Origin: JASHVB01 sp963780805
Lineage (GTDB): Bacteria; Pseudomonadota; Alphaproteobacteria; Acetobacterales; Acetobacteraceae
Reading direction: 5' to 3'
DNA length: 64,000 bases
NCBI GenBank assembly: GCA_963780805.1
Contig: CAWADP010000006.1
Location: 434,001-498,000, forward strand
Of this stretch, positions 7,912 to 16,249 are shown piece by piece. The notes beneath the pieces were generated by a model. It searched no databases. It was not told the origin of the DNA and was given only the letters and a program-made list of their open reading frames with translations. The position numbers were made by a program, and so were the translations under genes. Numbering within the stretch: the first letter of the stretch is position 1; every line of letters starts with the position of its first letter.

Positions 7912-10375
7912 CTAATCCTTGGGGGAATTGGCCCGCGGGTCGTCCCCGAGCGGCAGCGCGAGCTGCGCGGGCGGCTCGGCGCTGTTGCCCCAGGCCTCGA
8001 GAATGATGCCGTCCCGCGTCAGGCGCACGCCGATCCGGCGCCCGCCGACTTCGATCTCCAAGCCGTCACCGGAAGCGAGCAGGGCGTTGTAGGACGCCGT
8101 CCCGCATCGAGCGCCGGATAGCGCCTTCCCCAGGCTGCGCAACGTGACCATCGGCGGCGCCCGGTGGGCGGTACGATCCGCCGCAGGCCATTCGGTTCCA
8201 ACTAGCACGGCGCCATCCTCAAATCCGCCGCGGCGCTGCCGCTTTTCGCTCGCCGCGGCCTCCACCTCAGTCCAGGCAACTCCGGTGACGCCCGCCATGG
8301 CGCGCACGACCTCGAGGAGATCGGCCAGCTCGGCCTTCACGTCGTCGGGGTCGGTCGCTGCGAGCAACTCCTGCGCCTCCTCAAGCAGCTTCGCCACCAA
8401 CGCGCGCCTCATCTCGGCCCGTGGTAGGCGTGACTCCACGACCAGCTCCCCTCGGCCGGCGATCTGTGCGGGCATCTCGTCGCGTCACCAGTTTAGCGAA
8501 GCTGCGTCGCCCACGTGCCGGGACCGTGCCGGCCCATCCGCAGGTACCGACCCGCTACACCAGCCTTCTCGAGCTGATAGTGAGCGTGCGCGAGAATGGA
8601 CCCAGCCAGCTGTACGGGGCAGCGGTCGCGCTCGCGAGCCGGATGACCTCTGACAGGAAGTTGCTATCCCGAAACAGCGTCAGCTCCGGGTCAAGCACCA
8701 GGACGGTTCTGATGGCCCCCCTCGCTAGCGCGGCGCGGTACGTTCTCCAAGGTGCGCAGGACCGCGCGTGGCCAGCGCGGAGAGATCGCCTCTTCCCGCA
8801 AGGTCGGTGCGGGATTCGATGGCATGCTGAACCAGGGGAGGTTCGTGCCGATGCCGAGCTTGGAAGGAACCCCACAGAACCACATGATCAGCAGTGCCCG
8901 CGCCGCCTGACATGCGATCGCGTGCGACGCGACCGAGACGGCGACCGCATCGGCGGCTGATAAGCTCCTGGTTCTACAGAACGCCCGCCGCACTTTTAGC
9001 TCCCGCCAAGTCCCGTCGAGAAACTCCTGAATAAATCTCGGTTTGTAGCGCAGTCGCTCGGCCAGGACCGCCCCCCTCCGTACATCGACGTCAAACGTAT
9101 CGTGTGGCAAGTATTGAAGGCCGTCGGGGACCCCCCAGAGGGCGTCGACACGCACGACCGGCAACGCCGGGTCGGCACTTGCCCAGGCGCCTGTTCGGGC
9201 CGGTATGAATTTGTGGGCCAGAAAGCAGACATCGCTGGCGGATGCGCCGGCCACTATCATACGGCCCAAGAAGTCCTGCATGTGGTCGACCGCAGACGCG
9301 GACGAGACGGTGTAGGTGCGTGGAAGGTTCTCGCGATCCACACCTTCCGCCCTGCAGTCCGTCGACACACCACGCGCCCGTGAGCGAAGGCCTCCAGGTC
9401 TGTTTCTAGTGCCTCCCGCCCTTGGGCGAGCGCCTCGAGGAGGCTGTCCCCAGTGATCGCTGCGAGCGCGGGATAAGGTTCCTGGCGCGCGGCCGCGAAG
9501 CGCCTGACGTTCTCGATTTTTCGCCAAGGGCCAGGGGCTGCGGCTGAGTCGAGGTCCACGAGGATCAGCGACGAGTCGGTCGGCAGAGCTCCCGTCGGCA
9601 GGTGGTCGACTTCGCGCAGCGAAGAGTTCGGATCAACGTCGTCGTTGGGCTGCTAGTGCTCGAAGTCAAGCTGGAGTAGCCACAGCCTCCGTCCGTCGTG
9701 GATCCACTCCAGGTGTGCTGGGCCGCGTTCCAGCCCGGTGACCCACCTGCCGATGGCTCCGAACATACGGACCAGCGACTTTGATCCTGCGGTCAGCGGC
9801 GCGAGCGGGTGGCGCACTGTCGCGTTGCGAATTAAGCCGTCCCTGGTCGGGGTCCGGTGACAGCCTCTCCCAGCGCCACTGGTTGACGTTTTTGAGAACT
9901 CGGCGCTCGTTCGAGAGGTGCCCCATGGGTCCCTCCCCCGCGAGGGGCTGGATCACGACGGCCAAGTGGCACGGCGACGCTCGTCTACCGAACGAGCAGA
10001 ACATCGTACCGAAGGGCGTCTCGATCTGGGGCGCGCCAAAGTCTCCCGCCAACCGGGGCAACTCATGGGCGCCTCGGTCCTCCAGCGTCTCGGTGCCGGC
10101 GCTCGATCGTAGAATGAGACCACGCGGCCAGTCCTCGCGCCATTCCCGGGACGTAAGCTCGATCGCCCTAGCCGCCTCCGCCAATACTGCCTCCGAATTC
10201 GGCCGCTCCGTCAGCCCAGCGCGCATAGGTGCCCGATGCGAGCACGGCGAAAGGGGGCCGCCAAGCAGCCGGAAGCAGTGAGAGCCCGCGCGCTTTGCGG
10301 CCGACCGTCCGGATGATGGCGAGGTCGTCGACCCATTCAGTCCCCGGCGGCGGCTGTAGGATGGCGGGCCTGTTC
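7912..10375 (-). pseudogene. PEP/pyruvate-binding (PPDK-like) protein with C-terminal MazG/HisE-like pyrophosphohydrolase domain, multiply frameshifted
   Basis: One large minus-strand gene can be followed through successive frames. In order: an N-terminal piece (DDLAIIRTVGRKARGLSLL, about 10338-10230); an ATP-grasp/PEP-binding-like piece (DWPRGLILRSSAGTETLEDR, ending near 9666); WRKIENVRRFAAARQEPYP (about 9520); the core ENLPRTYTVSSASAV, DVCFLAHKFIPARTGAWAS, VRVDALWGVPDGLQYLPHDT and IMWFCGVPSKLGIGTNLPWF (9440-8840); a linker AIRTVLVLDPELTLFRDSNF (about 8700); and the terminal domain EMRRALVAKLLEEAQELLAA...DLLEVVRAMAG (8475-7912), typical of phosphoribosyl-ATP/NTP pyrophosphohydrolases. At least six frame changes and one apparent in-frame TAG near 9654 interrupt it. 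Most changes are consistent with single extra bases, so error and decay cannot be told apart. The start codon is uncertain. Confidence 0.7.
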
Positions 10376-10388
10376 GGAGGATGTCGAG

Positions 10389-10975
10389 TTAGGAGTCAGA
10401 TCGCCGTTCTGGTGTCCTCTCGACGCGCCCAAGGGTGCCCAGCGCCTGGTCGGCGAGGCGCTGAAGGGCGGCGAGCAAGTTGTCGGAAAAGAAGCCGACG
10501 AAAAACCCATAAGCGGCGCCCATCCGGGGCCCCTCCGTGATGCTGGCATTGAAGAGCGGGATGAGCCCCGACCAATCATCAAAGCGGTGAACAGCGCCAG
10601 GGTCGCGGACAGTAATGGGACCACCAGCCGCCAAACGATCCGGTCTCGATTCCACCAGCCGTAGGCGACGCCATGGTACAGCCACTTGAGCGCGAACGCG
10701 AACCCCCCGCACGCTCCTCCGACAGCTATGGCCCCAAGGGCAAGCGTGTGCCGGGAACAACCGTTGAACGCCTGCGGCCACAGGCCTGGGCCGTTCATCG
10801 CATGCGCAGAGATGGCTATTTGGTATAGGAGGCACAGAGCCAGCGTCAGCCCGATAACCAGATAGCCGAGCTCGACCACGATTTGGATCCACGCGGCCCA
10901 GCCGTACTTGGTTGCCCATTGGCCCGGAGCCCTGTCATCGGTGAGATGCGCTCCCCGAATGGGCAGCGGGGTTGC
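10389..10975 (-). pseudogene. Small multi-span membrane protein, frameshifted
   Basis: Hydrophobic segments IQIVVELGYLVIGLTLALCL, ALGAIAVGGACGGFAFALKW and VPLLSATLALFTALMI are in one frame. The continuation GLIPLFNASITEGPRMGAAY with GFFVGFFSDNLLAALQRLAD and the stop at 10389 are in another, with the switch at about 10570-10600. Joined, they give a protein of roughly 190 residues with three or four membrane spans and a cytoplasmic tail. I do not recognise the family. It lies between the HIT-type gene and the PEP-binding gene on the same strand with almost no spacing, so the three look like one operon. The start overlaps or abuts the end of the HIT gene and cannot be fixed. Confidence 0.55.
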
Positions 10976-10979
10976 TGGC

Positions 10980-11678
10980 TCAGACGGGGGTGTCGGCAAA
11001 TGCACCGCGGAACATCTCCCTGGTGCGACGAGCATTCCGTTCGTTCGGATGCGACCTGTAATCCCATTCGTTTCCCAGCCCCAACATGCTCGCCAGGGCT
11101 CGGCGCAGACGCTGAGATGTCGGGCTCCGGACGAGGGCGTGGACGGCCCGGCGGCCATCGCGGATCATAAGATAGTCGGCGCCGGGCGGTATTTTCGTGC
11201 AGGGATCGTCGTAGTCAGCGCTCGACCAGGACGCGTCGTCAACCGCATCGATCAGTCGATCGAGCACGTGAGGCATGCCACCAACAACGTGCAGGTGCGC
11301 TTGGTCTATCCCACAGCCCGTGAGGCTTCCCTGTTGCCCGGGCCCATGCTCGAAGGTCACGGATGCGCATGCCCGGGCAGCCACCGTTGCCGCGGCGGCG
11401 CTCGCGATGGCAAGAATCCGCGCGCGATGGGAGCGCTCCAGTTCCGCCACGGAGAGGCAGGGCGTTCGCGGCACAACAAGCAGCCACTCCGGAACCAGCG
11501 CACCGCGGGTAGGTATAACTGCGGCCTCGGCAAAGTTGGCTAGGTCCTCATCAAACGTCGCGTCCGGACCGCGAGACGCGCCCTGCAAAATCGAGGCGAA
11601 CCGGGCGGGCGGAGCGGAAGGCTTCGCTTCAAATTGCATCGGCGCCCTCCTCCGAATCGGTAAGGCGGCCAGGGACAT
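10980..11678 (-). CDS. HIT-like nucleotide-binding/hydrolase domain protein
   Basis: A 232-residue protein with the histidine-triad fold pattern. An early strand is followed by VIPTRGALVPEWLLVVPR, then FEHGPGQQ and GCGIDQAHLHVVGG, which holds the HxH part of the triad (about residues 128-130). The C-terminal GNEWDYRSHPNERNARRTR is also typical of this HIT subgroup. HIT proteins hydrolyse or transfer nucleotides (AMP-lysine, dinucleoside polyphosphates and similar). Start at 11678 is tentative; MQFEAKPS at 11639 is an alternative. It heads a minus-strand cassette with the membrane protein and the PEP-binding/pyrophosphohydrolase gene, suggesting a nucleotide-related shared function. Confidence 0.75.
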   Translation of the reverse strand: MSLAALPIRRRAPMQFEAKPSAPPARFASILQGASRGPDATFDEDLANFAEAAVIPTRGALVPEWLLVVPRTPCLSVAELERSHRARILAIASAAAATVAARACASVTFEHGPGQQGSLTGCGIDQAHLHVVGGMPHVLDRLIDAVDDASWSSADYDDPCTKIPPGADYLMIRDGRRAVHALVRSPTSQRLRRALASMLGLGNEWDYRSHPNERNARRTREMFRGAFADTPV

Positions 11679-11826
11679 TCCGAGGCCGGACGCTGTCCCA
11701 TTAGGTCATATGCCCAAGGAGAGCAAGCTCGATGGGCCAGATTATGCAGCGTCGGGATCGAGAGGTGTCGGGCGGGTGTCGTCCTTCCTGCGGCGCAAGG
11801 CGGGGGGAGCGGCATTGCAATCGCGG

Positions 11827-12085
11827 TCAATCGGGGGTCCATGCCTCAGCTTCGGAAATTAGACCATCCGCCGCGGCTAGCATCTCCTCAAGCGAATTTG
11901 CAAACTTCTCGTCGGGGCCGAACGGGCGTGTAGGGTGTCGGCAGATCGCCGCGGAGTGCGTCGTCAATCGCAAACGGAAGCAGGCTTACCTTCACTAGGG
12001 GTATCATTGTCGGAGGATAGAATTCATCGTCGTATCGTTCCTTCGTCAGGCGTCCAAGCCTGTTCTGTAAATTATGAATCCGCAA
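11827..12085 (-). pseudogene. Small unrecognised protein, apparently frameshifted
   Basis: The reading starts MRIHNLQNRLGRLTKERYDD, continues FYPPTMIPLVKVSLLPFAID and DALRGDLPTPYTPVRP, then after one extra base near 11910 goes on as GPDEKFANSLEEMLAAADGL with ISEAEAWTPD and stops at 11827. The acidic helical tail after the shift looks more protein-like than the sequence in the original frame. Composition is more AT-rich than the surroundings. No family recognised; it lies just upstream of the HIT gene. Confidence 0.35.
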
Positions 12086-12459
12086 GTGGAGGCTTGCGAC
12101 ACGACCGACAGTGCATCCTGCCCACTTCTGCGGTCAGCCCAATCGTCCGTATGAACTCCGCCGCACGTTGCTGATAATCGTTCCAGAGTGACAATCTTGA
12201 TTAGCGCTCGTTACAGCTTGTGTATCATCGATACCACCCGACTTACTTCAGCCAAGTGCCCTTGCTGTCATTCTAGTTTAAAGCCGGTGTCGAGGGAAAG
12301 TGCTGCGGGGTGGGCCGGATGGCAAGGCTGATCCGAACGGTCCGGAGCCTCCCGCCGTTGCGGCGCCTTCCTTCAATCCAAAGGCGAGGCTTGCCGACGC
12401 GTCCAGAAGTGACGACCAGGTGAGCAACCATCGACCGTCCGTCAGGTCCGCTACCCTGG

Positions 12460-12487
12460 TCGGTATCGGTATCGGTATCGGTATCGG
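12460..12487. repeat. 6-bp tandem repeat (GGTATC, about 4 copies)
   Basis: Four consecutive copies of the hexamer GGTATC are seen inside the remnant region downstream of the amidohydrolase fragment. On the minus strand it would read as alternating Pro-Ile. Confidence 0.8.
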
Positions 12488-12518
12488 GACCGCGAGCGCA
12501 TAACCTGCGAAGTATATG

Positions 12519-12625
12519 CTGCCAATCCTGCCTGCCTCGAGCATCACCAGTCTGAAGTTGGGCAGGCGTTCGAATACGCCCTCGATCACCAGGCTGGTGG
12601 CGAAGGACTGCGCGGAGTGGGCGTG
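12519..12625 (-). pseudogene. Amidohydrolase (TIM-barrel) fragment
   Basis: A short stretch reads HSAQSFATSLVIEGVFERLP followed by NFRLVMLEAG. This matches the middle of amidohydrolase-2 family proteins (normally xSLVxEGVFERFPxLKVVxxE). No start, no metal-binding His motifs and no C-terminal barrel strands follow; the downstream sequence runs into a hexamer repeat. I take it as a leftover fragment. Confidence 0.45.
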
Positions 12626-12635
12626 GCCGGCCCTG

Positions 12636-13203
12636 TCATCGCGATGTAGCAGGGCGGCCAGAGGCCACCGCGGCATCCAGGAGGGACCGGAGCGCCGCCC
12701 GAGCCTCCTGCGGATGGCGCAGCCGCAGTACCGACGAGCCCGGCGTTCCGCCGCCACGCCAGTCGCTCCGCAGTCTCGCGCCGGCGTTGCGCCCAGGTCG
12801 TCCAGGCCCAGCGGATCGGATGGCTGGGGTGCAGGAAATGCCGCCATTGCTCGCGGTTGCCTGCCCACAGTTCGGTCCTCAGGATAGCGCGCACCACGGA
12901 CCGGCGGATCACCCGTGCCATCACCACCCGCCGCGCATAATCCAGCCAGACCAGATGCGTCGCGCGCTGCCACACCTGCTCGCGCACGATGCTGTAATTG
13001 CCGTCAAGCACCCACGCGTCGGCCTGGGTCGCCGCGGCGACGCGACGGATGAACTCCGGAGGATCGTGCCGGGCGATGTCGTGCCATCCAGGCTGCCAGT
13101 TGATCGCGTCAAGTTCGATATGCGGCAGCCGGAACTGCCGCGCGATGGCGCGCGCCAGCGTTGTTTTGCCCGCGCCCGAGGTACCGATGACGACGATGCG
13201 CAT
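12636..13203 (-). CDS. P-loop adenylate-kinase-like (topology modulation/FlaR-type) protein, frameshifted
   Basis: The gene begins MRIVVIGTSGAGKTTLARAI with a Walker A motif GTSGAGKTT at residues 7-15, then PHIELDAINWQPGW, WVLDGNYSIVREQVW (LID-type element) and LVWLDYARRVVMARVIRRS. After WRRNAG the frame shifts by one base near 12737; the other frame continues SSVLRLRHPQEARAALRSLL and stops at 12636. The restored protein of about 188 residues matches the family length. These small kinases are cytoplasmic NTP-binding proteins of poorly known substrate. The frame is open upstream of 13203, but that sequence reads through an intergenic repeat and was not included. Confidence 0.75.
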
Positions 13204-13494
13204 CGGTGCGGCGCCTTCGGCATGCCCCGCGGCAGGTTCGGCGGTTTCAGCCATGAGCCGGCGACCGTCTCCGGGGGTCGATGCCCGTCCGGGCGTGTCG
13301 TTGCCAGCACAGCGAAGCAATTCCCCGCGCGTGACGTGTGCGCTCTGCGGGCGATTGCTGCGGCGTGCTCGCAATGACAGATTTCGGTATCGAAGCGTCA
13401 GTATCGCAACACCAATTCCGCTAACCTGCCGAGCAGGGGGAAGCCGACCATGTGCCTTCGTACCGCGCTCCATGCTCGCAAGGAACACAAACTC

Positions 13495-13630
13495 CCCTCC
13501 CCTCGAGGGAGGGGTTGGGGGAGGGGTTGGGGGAGGGGTGCACGCACGCAATGACCGCGGTGGCGGCGCGTACCCCTCCCGCCGGTCTTGGTCCGCTTCG
13601 TGGCCCCCACAAGGGGAGGCGGTGTCCTTT
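13495..13630. repeat. GGGAGGGG/CCCCTCCC intergenic repeat copy
   Basis: Within the 525-bp gap between the kinase and cupin genes lies CCCCTCGAGGGAGGGGTTGG, then two direct copies of GGGGGAGGGGTT, then GCGTACCCCTCCCGCC about 60 bp on. It is the same family as at 6415 and 41683. Flanking it are pieces resembling the GCGAAGCAAT...GCAATGAC repeat (13305-13380 and 13686-13694). No gene is seen in the gap. Confidence 0.6.
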
Positions 13631-13728
13631 CCCCCTCGGATCGCCGTTTCATTCACGGCGGGTCGGCCAGGCCTGTGGTCAACTCGCAATGACACTTCCG
13701 GGCGGCACCAACCGTTAAAGTCAGAACA

Positions 13729-14079
13729 CTAGTCCACCGGCACGAAGATCGAATGCCGCATCTTGCCGCTGATCGACTTCGACAGGTGGCCCTTGCCGCG
13801 CACGTCCTCGACCAGGATCACCTCGCCGGCGCCGATCTGGCGGGCCTCGCCGTCGCTGGCGGTGATCTGCACGCCGCCGTCGAGGTTGATGATGTATTGC
13901 CGCCGGGGCGCCGGGTGCCAGCTCAGGTCATAGTCGCCGCCGGTTTCGCGGAAGATGATCCCTGTCGCGGGCAGGCGCTTCGACAGCTTGCTGCCATTGC
14001 GTTCCTCCGCCCATTCCACTTCGACGTCGCGCCAATGCGTCTCGCCGGCGTCATCGACATAGATGTTGTGAATTCGCAT
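13729..14079 (-). CDS. Cupin-type small protein, copy 1 of a tandem pair
   Basis: A 116-residue single-domain protein with a beta-rich cupin pattern: TGIIFRETGGDYDLSWHPAP then RRQYIINLDGGVQITASDGE, ending GKGHLSKSISGKMRHSIFVP. The conserved WHPAPRRQY and IGAGEVILVEDVRGKGH segments carry His and Glu residues that could bind a metal. No specific function is recognised. It starts 14 bp after the stop of an obviously homologous gene on the same strand, so the two arose by tandem duplication and are almost surely co-transcribed. Confidence 0.82.
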   Translation of the reverse strand: MRIHNIYVDDAGETHWRDVEVEWAEERNGSKLSKRLPATGIIFRETGGDYDLSWHPAPRRQYIINLDGGVQITASDGEARQIGAGEVILVEDVRGKGHLSKSISGKMRHSIFVPVD

Positions 14080-14093
14080 GGTCCTGTTCTCCC

Positions 14094-14450
14094 CTATTCG
14101 ATCGGCACGAAGATCGAGTGCCGCATCTGGTTGTTCACCGACTTCGACAGGTGCCCCTTGCCGGAGGTGTCCTCGACCAGGATCACCTCGCCGGCGCCGA
14201 TCACCCGCGCCTCGCCGTCGCTGGCGGTAAGCTGCACGCCGGCGTCGAGGTTGATGATGTATTGCCGCCGCGGGGCGGGATGCCAGGGGCGGTCATGCTC
14301 GGCCTGGGTCTGGCGGAAGATGATGCCGGTCGCGGCCTGGCGGGTCGACAGCTTGCCGGCCTCGTTCTCCTCCGCCCACTCGACGTCGATGTCGCGCCAG
14401 TGCAATTCGCCGTTAGCGTCGCAGTAGAGGTTGTGGATACGAAGGGACAT
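14094..14450 (-). CDS. Cupin-type small protein, copy 2 of a tandem pair
   Basis: A 118-residue homologue of the neighbouring gene: RIHNLYCDANGELHWRDIDV, the shared core WHPAPRRQYIINLDAGVQ, GAGEVILVEDTSGKGHLSKS and the same MRHSIFVP ending. Roughly two thirds of positions agree by eye, with divergence at the N-terminus and in the linker (QAEHDRP versus GGDYDLS). The start at 14450 (MSLRIHN) aligns with the start of copy 1. The upstream gene on this strand is a crotonase-family enzyme, so the pair may belong to an acyl-CoA or aromatic degradation operon; that is inference. Confidence 0.82.
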   Translation of the reverse strand: MSLRIHNLYCDANGELHWRDIDVEWAEENEAGKLSTRQAATGIIFRQTQAEHDRPWHPAPRRQYIINLDAGVQLTASDGEARVIGAGEVILVEDTSGKGHLSKSVNNQMRHSIFVPIE

Positions 14451-14476
14451 GGCACGGGTTCCTGTGTTTGACCCCG

Positions 14477-14517
14477 CGTCATGGCCGGGCTTGACCGGGC
14501 TTGACCCGGCCATGACG
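14477..14517. repeat. Inverted repeat (CGTCATGGCCGGG)
   Basis: Thirteen-bp perfect arms at 14477-14489 and 14505-14517 with a 15-bp loop that itself contains a GGGCTTGACC duplication. A closely related palindrome occurs at 18102-18138. It separates the crotonase gene from the cupin pair. Confidence 0.7.
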
Positions 14518-14527
14518 TGAGTTGGCA

Positions 14528-15316
14528 TTACTTGTTCTTCCAATCCGGCCGGCGCTTCTCCGCGAAGGCGCGAGGGCCTTCGATGTAGTCCTGGCTTTCG
14601 ATATTCTCCTGCTGCGCCGGGTACACCGTGCGCATCGCTTGCTCCAGGCTCGGCGCATCCAACCCGCGATACACCGCCTGCTTCGATGCCCGCACCGCCT
14701 TGGGCGAGCATTCCATGATCATGCCGGCCCAGCGTTTCGCCGCCTCCAGCGCCTGGCCCTGCGGCACCACTTCGGTGACGAACCCCAGTTCGTAGCCCTC
14801 GCGCGCGGACACGCGGCGGCCGGTCAGGATCATGCCCATGGCCTGCTTGCGCGGGATCATCCGCGGCAGCCGGTGCACGCCGCCGCCGCCGGCGATCAGG
14901 CCCACCCGAGGCTCGGGCAGCGCGAACAGAGCGTTGTCGGCGGCGATGATGATGTCGCAGGCGAGCGCGGTTTCGAACCCGCCGCCCATCGCCCAGCCGT
15001 TCACCGCGGCGATCAGCGGCTTATCGAGGTTGAAGCGGTGGGTGATGCCGGCGAATCCGTTTGGCCCGTTGGGACGGCGCCGCCCCGCGGCCTGCACCTT
15101 CAAATCGTTGCCGGCAGAGAACGCACGCTGCCCGGCGCCGGTGATGATGCCCACCCACAGGTCGTCATTGGCGGCGAATTCGTCCCACACGGCGGCCAGT
15201 TCATCGTTGGCATCGGCGTGCAGCGCGTTCAGCACCTCCGGCCTGTTCAGCGTGACGACGCGTACGTGGCCTTCGTCCTGGATCAGGCAGTATTGGCGAG
15301 CGGTGGGGGTGCTCAT
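14528..15316 (-). CDS. Enoyl-CoA hydratase/isomerase family protein (crotonase)
   Basis: A 262-residue cytoplasmic crotonase-fold enzyme acting on acyl-CoA. Family landmarks: RVVTLNRPEVLNALHADAND, the oxyanion-hole segments FSAGNDLKVQA (about residue 68) and AAVNGWAMGGGFETALACD (about 105-123), the second catalytic region LPEPRVGLIAGGGGVHRLPR, and the C-terminal helix EGPRAFAEKRRPDWKNK. The Glu of PEPR is a plausible catalytic residue. The overall look is close to the carnitinyl-CoA dehydratase-like branch, but the substrate is not determinable. It precedes the twin cupin genes on the same strand. Confidence 0.9.
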   Translation of the reverse strand: MSTPTARQYCLIQDEGHVRVVTLNRPEVLNALHADANDELAAVWDEFAANDDLWVGIITGAGQRAFSAGNDLKVQAAGRRRPNGPNGFAGITHRFNLDKPLIAAVNGWAMGGGFETALACDIIIAADNALFALPEPRVGLIAGGGGVHRLPRMIPRKQAMGMILTGRRVSAREGYELGFVTEVVPQGQALEAAKRWAGMIMECSPKAVRASKQAVYRGLDAPSLEQAMRTVYPAQQENIESQDYIEGPRAFAEKRRPDWKNK

Positions 15317-15507
15317 GGGGACATCCCGCCTTCCGCTCGGCCGACCAGAACCGCGGCGCCGCCGGTAGCGGCTGGCCTGTCCCGTCGCGCTGCCGTGCGC
15401 CGTTGCATCGCGTTTCCTCCTTCTGGTCAGGGTATCGTAGCGCAGCCGTGGATGGCGGCAACCTTATGCGCTGCGATCCCAATTGCGGCGACGCATTCAG
15501 CGTGACG

Positions 15508-15572
15508 CAACCGTCAGCAGCCACCGTCACCAGCCACCGTCACCAGCCACCCTCAGCAGCAACCGTCAGCAG
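15508..15572. repeat. 13-bp tandem repeat, 5 copies
   Basis: Five contiguous 13-bp units of the form C(A/C)ACCGTCA(G/C)CAG lie in the 400-bp gap between the crotonase gene and a small secreted-protein gene. Units 1 and 5 are identical, and units 2 and 3 are identical. Nothing else is recognised in the gap. Confidence 0.85.
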
Positions 15573-15721
15573 CCGCCGGGCGACATGCCGCGAAGCCATG
15601 AGTCAATGAACACGGTGCATTGGCGGAGCTGACATGGCGCATCAGATTCCCTGGCGCGGATAGTGCTTCGAATGGAGCTGGTTCGCCCCAGCATCCGTCC
15701 GGGCGAAAAGGAGTGATGAAA

Positions 15722-16009
15722 ATGCACAAGGTTATAACGGCAATCCCCGTTGCGATGCTGTTGATGGGTTCCGCGCAAGCCCTGGCGGCGCCGTCTTACG
15801 ACACGCCGATCGGATCCTCGCCGCCGCCCATTGGCTCGATGGTGACTACCCCGAGTGGCGTGGGTGTCGTAACGGGCAGCTTTGGTTCGACGGCGATTAC
15901 CAGCCTGCCTGACGCTGGAGGGGTAGGTCTCCTCATGAACAACGGTAATGGCACGAGTACGTTGGTCGCACCGGGCGGTGCTTCCCAGACATTCGCGACG
16001 CCACGGTAG
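15722..16009 (+). CDS. Small secreted protein, function unknown
   Basis: A protein of about 95 residues with a clear Sec signal peptide: MHKVITAIPVAMLLMGSAQA then LAAPSYD, with likely cleavage after ALA. The mature part is low-complexity, rich in Gly, Thr, Ser and Pro (SGVGVVTGSFGSTAITSLPD), without cysteines or a known domain. A strong Shine-Dalgarno AAAAGGAG at 15706-15713 is 8 bases from this ATG; the ATG at 15716 is too close to it. The mature protein is exported to the periplasm or beyond. No partner gene is evident nearby. Confidence 0.6.
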   Translation: MHKVITAIPVAMLLMGSAQALAAPSYDTPIGSSPPPIGSMVTTPSGVGVVTGSFGSTAITSLPDAGGVGLLMNNGNGTSTLVAPGGASQTFATPR

Positions 16010-16063
16010 GGAGGTGTGCAGGGCGTGGCGCTGGCGCTGCGATGCCGGGCGCCCGTCCCGTCA

Positions 16064-16081
16064 TCCCCGCGAAAGCGGGGA
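16064..16081. repeat. Short REP-like hairpin (TCCCCGC-GAAA-GCGGGGA)
   Basis: A perfect 7-bp stem with GAAA tetraloop inside CCGTCATCCCCGCGAAAGCG, the classic proteobacterial extragenic palindrome. It lies about 55 bp after the small secreted-protein gene and could stop or stabilise its transcript. Confidence 0.65.
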
Positions 16082-16249
16082 CCCAAGCAGCTTGGATCAC
16101 CTCAACTCGCGTATGAAATGCGCACCAAGGACAGGACCCGGCCATCGCGGCAAGGCCTCGACGATGGCAGGACGCCTGACCGACCTACCATGTTCGACGC
16201 GCGGATAGCAGCACCGCCGGTGGGGCAAAGCTCAGTTGGGCGCGGCACC

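Noticed and set aside
13203..13695. N-terminal extension of the P-loop kinase
   Set aside because: The open frame upstream of 13203 reads through an intergenic repeat and encodes Pro/Arg-rich sequence; family members start just before the Walker A motif.
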